IMG/VR virus record: IMGVR_UViG_3300017917_001321
Location: 1-28,330 of that record
Source: a virus
Direction: 5' to 3' (one strand)
Length of the DNA: 28,330 bases
The position numbers and the translations under genes are program-made. The notes below the pieces were generated by a model. The model had not been told where the DNA came from and did no database searches. It worked only from the letters and a program-made list of their open reading frames with translations. Below, piece by piece: positions 21,695-28,330 of this stretch. Numbering within the stretch: position 1 is the first letter of the stretch; every line of letters begins with the position of its first letter.

Positions 21695-22077
21695 ACTGGT
21701 TGTGGAGGTGGTGGTACTTCAGTCCAATCAGTTATGGATTCGTCCCATATATACATTTTAGGTGGGTCACCTGTACCAGCATCACTGGGCATGGACTTAG
21801 GAGGATTCCATGATCCTGTGTTTTCATCTAGTATCCAGCTGGAGAAAGGTTTAGGCGGGATAAAGGCATCCAACTGTCTATTATATGTGTATCCAATTCC
21901 GGCATAGTTTTTACGCAAGGGCGTACCGCCTAGTCTATGTACGCCACCACTGGTATTATAGCTTGTCTGTATCCAACGGCTTGGATCGCCAACTGCACCA
22001 GTATTAATAAAATCTTGTTCAGCTACAATAACTTGTACTACAATATCATTTTCGTCGACTTGGGCAAAATGTCCCAT
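21691..22077 (-). CDS. Small accessory virion-type protein, copy B
   Basis: This 128-aa protein belongs to a family I recall from marine phages: MGHFAQVDENDIVVQVIVAE, then GGTPLRKNYAGIGYTYNRQL, DAFIPPKPFSSWILDENTG and a terminal YIWDESITDWTEVPPPPQ. It is a paralogue of the gene immediately upstream (22097-22444). Small, acidic and Trp-rich proteins of this kind are usually coded beside fibre genes and may be capsid or tail decorations (inference). The start is ATG 22077 with AAGGAGA 5 nt upstream; a longer frame to 22161 runs into the neighbour and lacks a ribosome site. Confidence 0.8.
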   Translation of the reverse strand: MGHFAQVDENDIVVQVIVAEQDFINTGAVGDPSRWIQTSYNTSGGVHRLGGTPLRKNYAGIGYTYNRQLDAFIPPKPFSSWILDENTGSWNPPKSMPSDAGTGDPPKMYIWDESITDWTEVPPPPQPV

Positions 22078-22096
22078 TAATTTCTCCTTCTTTATA

Positions 22097-22444
22097 TTAT
22101 TGATATGGAGGCCATTTGATCCATGCCTGTTCATTTTCGTCCCAAGCATAGTTCCATCCATCTACAGGATAAGGGAACGGGGGTACCCATTGCCCTGTAT
22201 TGGAATCAATTATGTAGCTAGGCACAGGCTTAGGTGGTATAAAGGCGTCTAACACTTCATCATAGGTATAACCCATTTGAGCAAAATTTTTTCTTAGTGG
22301 AACCCCACCTTCCATATGGATTCCTCCTCTAGTAAGAGGGTCAGTTTCTATCCAACGTCCAGACTGAGTTTTTACCCACTCTTCATCGTCTGCCTTAATG
22401 TCTATTACAACATTATTATCATCAATTAAAGCATAAACGGCCAT
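22097..22444 (-). CDS. Small accessory virion-type protein, copy A
   Basis: This 115-aa protein is similar to its neighbour. It shares GGVPLRKNFAQMGYTYDEVL, DAFIPPKPVPSYIIDSNTG, and a terminal YAWDENEQAWIKWP; its N-terminus MAVYALIDDNNVVIDIKADD matches the start of copy B. No catalytic motif is visible. The ATG at 22444 has GGAG 6 nt upstream and a late octamer AATAAATA at 22463-22470, so it leads the two-gene unit. An in-frame TTG at 22456 would lie upstream of the ribosome site and was rejected. Confidence 0.8.
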   Translation of the reverse strand: MAVYALIDDNNVVIDIKADDEEWVKTQSGRWIETDPLTRGGIHMEGGVPLRKNFAQMGYTYDEVLDAFIPPKPVPSYIIDSNTGQWVPPFPYPVDGWNYAWDENEQAWIKWPPYQ

Positions 22445-22462
22445 TCTGTTCTCCAATATTTT

Positions 22463-22470
22463 TATTTATT
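22463..22470 (-). promoter_or_regulatory. Late promoter (AATAAATA) for the paralogous pair
   Basis: AATAAATA lies 18 nt before the ATG at 22444, giving a leader of about 13 nt that carries GGAG. It follows directly after the terminator of the 1049-aa gene. Confidence 0.65.
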
Positions 22471-22485
22471 GTTTATTCTGAGTAG

Positions 22486-22514
22486 AAAAAAAATGTGCCG
22501 CAAATAGCGGCACA
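22486..22514 (-). terminator. Rho-independent terminator of the 1049-aa gene
   Basis: On the minus strand TGTGCCGC, a 5-nt loop and GCGGCACA form a perfect 8-bp stem followed by eight T, 20 bases after the stop of the 1049-aa gene. Confidence 0.9.
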
Positions 22515-22534
22515 TTGTTTGGTCTCTGTTTATA

Positions 22535-25500
22535 CTAGGCCTGTGCTTCTGTCCAGTTCAAACGAGCAGCAACCGCCGAGTTTGCACCTAGTGGTGTAAC
22601 AACAATAGTAACCATGTCCGGTCCATCTGGATACTTGTTATTGTCACTTACAGTGTTAGTCAGTGTATATCCACCACCCAAGATACTGTTACCTAAATCA
22701 CGCACCAAGTTCAAGTCAGTACTATTAACGTTACCGGCAGCAACAAAAAACACAAAGATAACTTCACCGCCTGTAATAGCACTAGTAGTTCCGTGAGTCG
22801 CAAACTGTGCTAAACTAGAACCGCCCACTGGTGTCCATGTTCCTGGCGTACCAGTTACACGACCATTTAAGATTATCTCAACTCGAACAGCAGCAGTTGA
22901 TACAAAACAGTCAATTGAACGCATGGTCAATTGCATTCTGTTGATAATTTCTCTTGCACCAGTAAGTCCTGTTAAACCCTGATCCACACTGGGTGCTAAA
23001 CGTACACTAAAAACAGGATAGCGTGTACCAGCAGTCGTAAATGTCTGTTGTGCCGATTGACCATAGTTAAAAATGAACGATTTATCATCGTCATATCTAC
23101 CGTCCATGACCACTGAACTTCCCCAATGCCCAATAGTCACACCAGCCTGTGGTGCGTATAAGGCAACTTGAGTTGGTGCTAGTGCGCTAAAAGTAAACGT
23201 GTTTGTACCGGCACTTCCGCCTAAGTTAACTAATCCACCGGGTCCCGATAAACTTTGTAAGGCACGAGTTAACCCAGTGAAAGTGGTACCAGTTTTACCA
23301 GTATACCTAATGTATTCAATAGCACCACTTGCCCATAATGCCTGTTTAATAATTAATATACCCGTTGAAGGGAATTGGCTGGTGTCTGCTACATTTATAG
23401 TGCTGGTTTCTGCTGACGAAATCGTCGCAGTGGTAGTAGTAAATGGCCAATTAGTATTGACTTCATATCTAGCTGGTAAGTTACCTGAACGCATATAGGC
23501 TTCTGTGTTTTTACCTGCATTAGAAATTCTATGAGCATAACGCACTTCACCACGCTGATCTTTGATGCCAAAGCGAATAGCACCAGCACCATACCAACTA
23601 TAGTCAATATACCACATTTGCATTCTTGTGAAATCAAGGGTATAATTGCTCACTCCTGTTCCATCTAACCTGTCTATATTAAACTGGCTTTGAGGAATAC
23701 GTGTATTAACAGTTTTACTCATTGTTACTTGAGCAGGAAAACCAATGTTAATACCACGATACTCTGGATAAATTACCATTTGACTGTCGCTCAAAATATT
23801 TTCAACTACATGACTCATCCCGCGAATTACCACATAATCACCTGGAGTAAGCTGCTTAGAGAAAACCGAACTGTTGGCAGTTACAATAGTGTTACCTGCA
23901 TTCAACGTGGTAATAAGACCCGATAATTGTTGCGTACTGCTTCTTAATACAGCATAAAGTTGCTGACCATCATGCTCCCAATAAAAACCGTTTTGCATAT
24001 CAAACATGCCCACACGTACACAAGCTCCATACCAACTTGATGCTTGGACATTAATTGGGAATCCCAATGTCGGGCTGGTGCTAGGAGCAGAGTTGGCTGT
24101 ATATGTTAATTGTGTTAACGATGGTGTAGCTGTAACTAGGAAAGTACCATTGTATGCTGTATCTGTTGCACCACTTACTCTAATAAAGGTGTTTGCACCT
24201 AAACTATGTGGCAAACGGCAGTTTACGGTTACAGTAGTACCACTAGAAACTAAGTTATCAACAAATATAGGTGGACTAAAGTTTGAGCCTGTACTAAACT
24301 GCATACCTTTACCAGACTGGTAACGGAAATAACGACGTGTTTGACGAATTGTTTGGTTACCGTTGTAAGGAATACCAGCAGTAAAGTTTACACCGCCGTC
24401 CCATGGTCTATGAATGCTTGATCCATAAGTTCTAGCAAAAATTGTATTACAACTAAATGCCATTGATGTAGCAACAGCACTAGCAGTTGAATATCCTGTT
24501 CCGCCGTGATAAAGAGAAACAGCGTTAGGCACGCCACCATTAACAGCCATAATTTTAGCAAAAGCGTTTCCACCACCACCTGAAATGAGTACAATATCAC
24601 CTGCTGCATAACCAGAGCCAGCCACGTTAATTGTTACTAAACTGATAATACCACCAATAAGCACAGTTGTATTCAAAGTCAAACCAGAACCGCCAGCTGT
24701 TACACCAATTGTGCCCGTTGGTGCGTTCAATACATCAAACACAAAAGAAGTAGTGGAAGGAGTATTTCTAATAGTCCAAACACCGTTTGGTGGATTAGTG
24801 GTAGCTGTGGTGCCAATAACAAAAATACCGTTACCTGCTGCTAAACCATGAGGTTGAATGGTAGTTACTGTGATTGCTGTGCCCGAAAAGGTAAACGCTA
24901 CTCCAGCCGATGCACTTACAGTCAATCCTGACATACTGAAAAAACTTCCTACCCAAACATATGTTTTTGTATAGTCATAAACAGATTGGTTGAATACTGG
25001 TGCTAGAGCAGTATAGGTAATACTGGTGTTTGTAACAACGGTATTAGGTAAAAACCACCCATTAGCGTTAGGATCTATACAGTCCTGTACGAAAATTGGA
25101 GTAGATGTGGTTATACCAGCGGTATTATTAATATTAATTGTTACTGCTCGGTTACCTACTCCAAAAATGTTAGTGATTTGATAATTTCCCGAAGCATTAA
25201 AAAAGGTGCCTGGATTGCTAACATTAGTCAACGGACTCGTAGCATCAAAGAATGCACTAGGTCTGTTATTAATTAAAGTGATAGTTTCCCATTTAGTAGG
25301 TTGTGTGCCGTATTCAAAGTCGGTATCAATTAATGCTTGCGGAGTACTGGTTCTAAACTTTTGTACCGGATCCATTAACGTTTCAGAAGGATACATTAAC
25401 TCGTTAACTTCATCAACTATGATGCTGAGCCTATCGGTATTGGCCATAGAAGTTGTATTGTAATTCAATACAATTGTAGTTGACTCAGCAAATGTAGTAG

Positions 25501-25684
25501 GATCAACAGTTACGGTATATGCTGTGGCTGTTAAATTAGGATCCGCAAAATTATAAATTACTGTGTTTTTTGTTACGTTTAGAATGAGAACAAGTGATTC
25601 TCTGCGAATAGTTTTACCATTTACAATAATAGTCCTGGTAGACGCAGTGAATGAATAATTCTCACCAATTACTCTTTTAGCCAT
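22535..25684 (-). CDS. Large virion structural protein with FCCH-like repeats (1049 aa)
   Basis: This resembles a large structural protein conserved in marine T4-like phages. Diagnostic blocks are GACVRVGMFDMQNGFYWEHD and QQLYAVLRSSTQQL (about residues 553-587), GDYVVIRGMSH, FNIDRLDGTG and MWYIDYSWYGAGAIRFGIKD (about 690-709), followed by EAYMRSGNLPARYEV. The N-terminal half is beta-rich with FCCH-like repeats (ITVTTIQPHGLAAGNGIFVI at about 271-290 and TVTVNCRLPHSLGANTFIRV at about 484-503, each followed by a NGT/NGV strand) and a GSGYAAGD / GGTGYST repeat (about 356-405). I infer a baseplate or fibre-attachment component; the exact T4 equivalent is unknown. The ATG follows AGGA, and the gene is downstream of the 78-aa gene; it ends at an intrinsic terminator. 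Confidence 0.85.
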   Translation of the reverse strand: MAKRVIGENYSFTASTRTIIVNGKTIRRESLVLILNVTKNTVIYNFADPNLTATAYTVTVDPTTFAESTTIVLNYNTTSMANTDRLSIIVDEVNELMYPSETLMDPVQKFRTSTPQALIDTDFEYGTQPTKWETITLINNRPSAFFDATSPLTNVSNPGTFFNASGNYQITNIFGVGNRAVTININNTAGITTSTPIFVQDCIDPNANGWFLPNTVVTNTSITYTALAPVFNQSVYDYTKTYVWVGSFFSMSGLTVSASAGVAFTFSGTAITVTTIQPHGLAAGNGIFVIGTTATTNPPNGVWTIRNTPSTTSFVFDVLNAPTGTIGVTAGGSGLTLNTTVLIGGIISLVTINVAGSGYAAGDIVLISGGGGNAFAKIMAVNGGVPNAVSLYHGGTGYSTASAVATSMAFSCNTIFARTYGSSIHRPWDGGVNFTAGIPYNGNQTIRQTRRYFRYQSGKGMQFSTGSNFSPPIFVDNLVSSGTTVTVNCRLPHSLGANTFIRVSGATDTAYNGTFLVTATPSLTQLTYTANSAPSTSPTLGFPINVQASSWYGACVRVGMFDMQNGFYWEHDGQQLYAVLRSSTQQLSGLITTLNAGNTIVTANSSVFSKQLTPGDYVVIRGMSHVVENILSDSQMVIYPEYRGINIGFPAQVTMSKTVNTRIPQSQFNIDRLDGTGVSNYTLDFTRMQMWYIDYSWYGAGAIRFGIKDQRGEVRYAHRISNAGKNTEAYMRSGNLPARYEVNTNWPFTTTTATISSAETSTINVADTSQFPSTGILIIKQALWASGAIEYIRYTGKTGTTFTGLTRALQSLSGPGGLVNLGGSAGTNTFTFSALAPTQVALYAPQAGVTIGHWGSSVVMDGRYDDDKSFIFNYGQSAQQTFTTAGTRYPVFSVRLAPSVDQGLTGLTGAREIINRMQLTMRSIDCFVSTAAVRVEIILNGRVTGTPGTWTPVGGSSLAQFATHGTTSAITGGEVIFVFFVAAGNVNSTDLNLVRDLGNSILGGGYTLTNTVSDNNKYPDGPDMVTIVVTPLGANSAVAARLNWTEAQA

Positions 25685-25707
25685 AATTAATTCCTATTTT
25701 TTTACTA

Positions 25708-25944
25708 TTAACCGTTATTTTGTGCTGGCTCAATTGGTGATCCAGGAACTGGATTTAGCCAACTGATATCATCAGTTTCTAGTTTGTGTTTTACAGCAAA
25801 AACTATTCTGCCTTGGTAATTCACAACATGACCATCATCTCCGGTCAATCTAGCACAACGTTCTAGAGCATCACCAAAACTCATATTTCCGACTTCGTAG
25901 AAGTAAAAATGGTCTGGAAAAATGTTGTTTAATTCATTATACAT
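25708..25944 (-). CDS. Small protein of unknown function (78 aa)
   Basis: No family was recognised. The sequence is compact, with FPDHFYFYEVGNMSFGDAL, ERCARLTGDDGHVV and NYQGRIVFAVKHKLE, ending in a Pro/Asn tail. It has tandem late octamers (25968-25982) and a CGGAG ribosome site before ATG 25944, so it heads the unit with the 1049-aa gene, starting 23 bases downstream. It could be a chaperone or small structural partner of that protein, which is a guess from context. Confidence 0.75.
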   Translation of the reverse strand: MYNELNNIFPDHFYFYEVGNMSFGDALERCARLTGDDGHVVNYQGRIVFAVKHKLETDDISWLNPVPGSPIEPAQNNG

Positions 25945-25967
25945 GTGGAATCTCCGTAATTTAACAT

Positions 25968-25982
25968 TATTTATTATTTATG
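25968..25982 (-). promoter_or_regulatory. Tandem late promoters (CATAAATA and AATAAATA)
   Basis: CATAAATA (25982-25975) and AATAAATA (25975-25968) share one base and lie 24-31 nt before the ATG at 25944, giving two possible start sites 7 bp apart for the 78-aa and 1049-aa genes. Confidence 0.65.
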
Positions 25983-25996
25983 TTAGGCAAAACAAA

Positions 25997-28330
25997 TTAA
26001 CTCCAGAATGTGACCGGATCTTTCTTACGCTGAATTTCATGTAATGGGTGCTGAGATTTAGCCGGTAATCTGAACATTTCCAATCTACCAAATGAATTGC
26101 TAGCTGGTACTAAAGCGAATCCTATGGCAAAATCAACTACATTAAACTTAGATCTCACCTCTAATCTGCCGAAGCGTCTAAGGTCTGTCAAATCAACAAG
26201 GCTAGCCAATCTTCTCTGTAAGAAAGAGAAGTACCTAGCATCAGCACGATTTACTAAATCAAGTGCTTCTTTGAAAACTTCTTTTGGTGCTAAAATTAGG
26301 CCATCAATGCGTATTTGTGGACCCATCAATTTTAATTGCACCTTGGCAACTTCGTTAATACCAAAACTTTTTTCAATGCCTGGAACAGTCACTACTTTTT
26401 GGAAAGCCCGATTTAAAACAGCAATTCTTCTATCAAGTGGAAAGTCTTGCCATAATTGCCAAATATTACCACGCTTTAGACCAATAGCAAATATATTACC
26501 CAAACTGCCATTTAATTTACTGGATGGGCCCGACTTCTCATCTGCTAAGAAACTGGCTTTTCCTATAGTGAAAATACCCCCACCTAGATTGATAGCCGCT
26601 ATACCTTTGAGTCCTGGTGCTCTTTGAGCAAAGTATAATAAATCTCTAGGTTTGTTTGCTGATGCTAAAGTTATTGTGCTGTATGTATTTTGTACAATAA
26701 CAGCATTACCAGTAGTCACGCTTGTATTTGCGTTTAATGGATATGATACATCTGAACCATATGCTATCCTAACAGCTCCGTTACCACCTCGACCTCCGGT
26801 GATAAAATAATTATACCCAACTAACCCAACTGGGCTACCACCCGAACCGCCACCACCATACAGGCCCCCATCTTTTCCATCCTGTGGAACAAATGTGGTA
26901 AATCCCGTACCATTGGCTCCAGCAGTGCCACCTGAACCACCGCCACCACCAGTAAACTTTGGACCTAGATATGTAGTACCATTCCAAGCTGCCCTGGCTA
27001 CTCTTACGTTTGTAAGGCCACCAAAAACTTGGTTACCCGAATAAAACGAACTGTCAAAATACACAGTTTGCCCTTGACCATAATTGACAGAATAAAGTAA
27101 AGTACTACCATTATAATGCTTGATGAAACCATCAACATCGTAAACAATGTAAAATTTATTATTTGGATTCCATGACCCACTAAAAAATACCTGAGTACCA
27201 TTATGGTGCACCGAGTATATGTCAGTTCTATATGGATAAGCACAATAATCCAGTGTATCGTAGCTGGCATTAGTTGTGGGATCGTTATTCCAACCTATCA
27301 TTGTATAACCGACACCATTGTCACCAGAGTCCGCACGTTTGAAAAATTCTATAGTACAAGGTGCGGTGAAAGGCTGTAGGGAATAAACCTGTGCGTCCCA
27401 TCCATCCCCTGCCTGTGATCTGTACATAGTAACATCAGAAAATGTGGTTTGTGGTGCAGTTCGTGTTTGAAATCTTACATGACTTATATAAGAAGCTTCA
27501 TCAGTAGCGGCTTGGTCTACGCCGATGAAAGTACCAACTGTAATATTTGCTGTGGTATGATTGATCCAGCCTGTGTCTACGTAAAAATACCCGTTGAATC
27601 CATCACCCCTGTTACCGCCCCAAGGTGCGTAACTGTATCCGTTGTAGGTTCGCCAAGAGAAATTACCACCATTGGCACTGTTGGACGAACACAAATTAGT
27701 TGTTGTAGAAGATGCTCCGGCCACGTTCCAAACTTTGGTAAATTGTAAATAACGCACTCCATCTACATCAAAAAAGCTAGTTTCGTTGTCCACACTGTCA
27801 ACAAAATGCCAGTAGAAACTATATCTAACTTGTGTATGTTGTGGTAATGTATTAGCAAAAAAGTAAAACCACGTTGACGGTGAATGCCCGTGTGCAGTAG
27901 TGTTGCCTAGGCCGCCCATTTGTGTCATATTGAATGTGACATTAGGGCTCCAGTTACCCAAATAAGGTGTAGCATCATTGCCTTCATAATACTCAGTGGT
28001 ACCTACAATATGTGCTGTACCAGTGGCAACGTAATTCATCTGTTCAAAAACATATTCATTACTAGTTAAGGTCCCTCTAGCATCTAAATTGCCAGCGGTA
28101 CCACTTGAACCAATTAATAGTAAACCAGTACCACCACCGCCACCACCAGAAGAACCAACATAATCATATATTGATGTACTGCCGTAAGCACCAGCCCCAC
28201 CGCCTCCACCGCCACCAATACCAGCAGTTGCTAGTTGCGAAATGGTAGGAGTACCTGTTGTACTAGCACCGCCATTACCGCCTTGTCCCAAATAGCCGCC
28301 AGCACCGCCACCACCACCTCCTGCTCTAAA
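25997..28330 (-). CDS. Glycine-rich tail fibre/adhesin, 5' end beyond window
   Basis: The frame is open to the window edge, so the N-terminus is missing; at least 777 residues are seen. The visible N-terminal part and a region near its middle have glycine clusters (GIGGGGGGGAGAYG, SSGGGGGGTG, FTGGGGGSGGTAGANG and GGLYGGGGSGGSP), ending GGRGGNGAVRIAYGS, typical of phage fibre tips; T-even gp38 adhesins use glycine-rich loops of this sort. Between them is a beta-sandwich that resembles ConA/LamG or SPRY domains (CTIEFFKRADSGDNGVGYTM, FYIVYDVDGFIKHYNGSTLL and NVRVARAAWNGTTYLGPKF). The last ~200 residues differ: mixed helical, Arg/Lys-rich, with FSFLQRRLASLVDLTDLRRF; no family was recognised for them. 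A receptor-binding role is inferred from composition. Confidence 0.75.
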   Translation of the reverse strand, partial: FRAGGGGGGAGGYLGQGGNGGASTTGTPTISQLATAGIGGGGGGGAGAYGSTSIYDYVGSSGGGGGGTGLLLIGSSGTAGNLDARGTLTSNEYVFEQMNYVATGTAHIVGTTEYYEGNDATPYLGNWSPNVTFNMTQMGGLGNTTAHGHSPSTWFYFFANTLPQHTQVRYSFYWHFVDSVDNETSFFDVDGVRYLQFTKVWNVAGASSTTTNLCSSNSANGGNFSWRTYNGYSYAPWGGNRGDGFNGYFYVDTGWINHTTANITVGTFIGVDQAATDEASYISHVRFQTRTAPQTTFSDVTMYRSQAGDGWDAQVYSLQPFTAPCTIEFFKRADSGDNGVGYTMIGWNNDPTTNASYDTLDYCAYPYRTDIYSVHHNGTQVFFSGSWNPNNKFYIVYDVDGFIKHYNGSTLLYSVNYGQGQTVYFDSSFYSGNQVFGGLTNVRVARAAWNGTTYLGPKFTGGGGGSGGTAGANGTGFTTFVPQDGKDGGLYGGGGSGGSPVGLVGYNYFITGGRGGNGAVRIAYGSDVSYPLNANTSVTTGNAVIVQNTYSTITLASANKPRDLLYFAQRAPGLKGIAAINLGGGIFTIGKASFLADEKSGPSSKLNGSLGNIFAIGLKRGNIWQLWQDFPLDRRIAVLNRAFQKVVTVPGIEKSFGINEVAKVQLKLMGPQIRIDGLILAPKEVFKEALDLVNRADARYFSFLQRRLASLVDLTDLRRFGRLEVRSKFNVVDFAIGFALVPASNSFGRLEMFRLPAKSQHPLHEIQRKKDPVTFWS

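Noticed and set aside
22078-22161. Longer N-terminus for the 128-aa protein
   Set aside because: The extra residues overlap the end of the upstream gene and lack a ribosome site, while ATG 22077 has AAGGAGA and starts the family's conserved sequence.
25997-28330. CRISPR-like or tandem DNA repeats in the glycine-rich gene
   Set aside because: The repeated GGT/GGC codons encode glycine runs in one open frame; spacing is irregular and there are no spacers.

Overview
This window looks like part of a T4-like myovirus genome (Caudoviricetes, contractile tail), most similar in gene content, as recalled, to marine or freshwater T4-like phages (cyanophage, pelagiphage and methylophage relatives). The sequence is AT-rich and densely packed, with frequent TAATG stop/start overlaps and no gene-free stretch over 300 bases (the longest gaps are 1021-1156 and 14590-14698). 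No tRNA, CRISPR array, insertion sequence, integrase or host metabolic gene was seen. The host cannot be named from this window.

Layout. Most genes are on the minus strand, so transcription runs from high to low coordinates. From the right: a partial glycine-rich adhesin (25997 to the edge), a 78-aa protein, a 1049-aa structural protein and two small paralogous proteins (21691-22444). A plus-strand block (18757-21694) carries a neck-like protein, the tail sheath stabiliser gp15 and a Nudix hydrolase. Minus-strand genes resume with an unknown helical protein, an unknown basic protein, neck protein gp13, a small virion-type protein and dNMP kinase. A single plus-strand zinc-finger gene (14699-15040) follows. 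The tail and packaging block is sheath gp18, tube gp19, a tube-fold protein with a coiled coil, a lectin-like tail protein, head completion nuclease gp4, small terminase gp16, four frames of capsid/packaging-type proteins, and large terminase gp17. The window ends with a 489-aa virion-type protein and the ssDNA-binding protein gp32.

Expression. Structural genes are preceded by T4-type late promoter octamers (TATAAATA and close variants), whereas gp32 has a sigma70-type promoter (TTGACA, 16-bp spacer, TATACT). Rho-independent terminators follow the 489-aa gene, the 1049-aa gene and gp19.

Most notable. (1) A textbook -1 programmed frameshift signal lies at the end of the 485-aa gene between the small and large terminases: A AAA AAG, a 9-nt spacer holding the TAA stop, then a perfect 13-bp stem-loop. 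It would add a 67-residue DUF3008-like domain that has no start codon of its own before its conserved N-terminus. (2) The gp13 ribosome binding site is buried in a perfect 13-bp hairpin, and a late promoter inside that hairpin would make mRNA lacking the occluding arm, as in T4 gene e and soc. (3) Several late genes have the promoter octamer only 4-7 nt from the start codon and no Shine-Dalgarno, predicting leaderless or near-leaderless mRNAs. (4) The large terminase reading frame is broken just before its last catalytic aspartates, which may be a sequence error.
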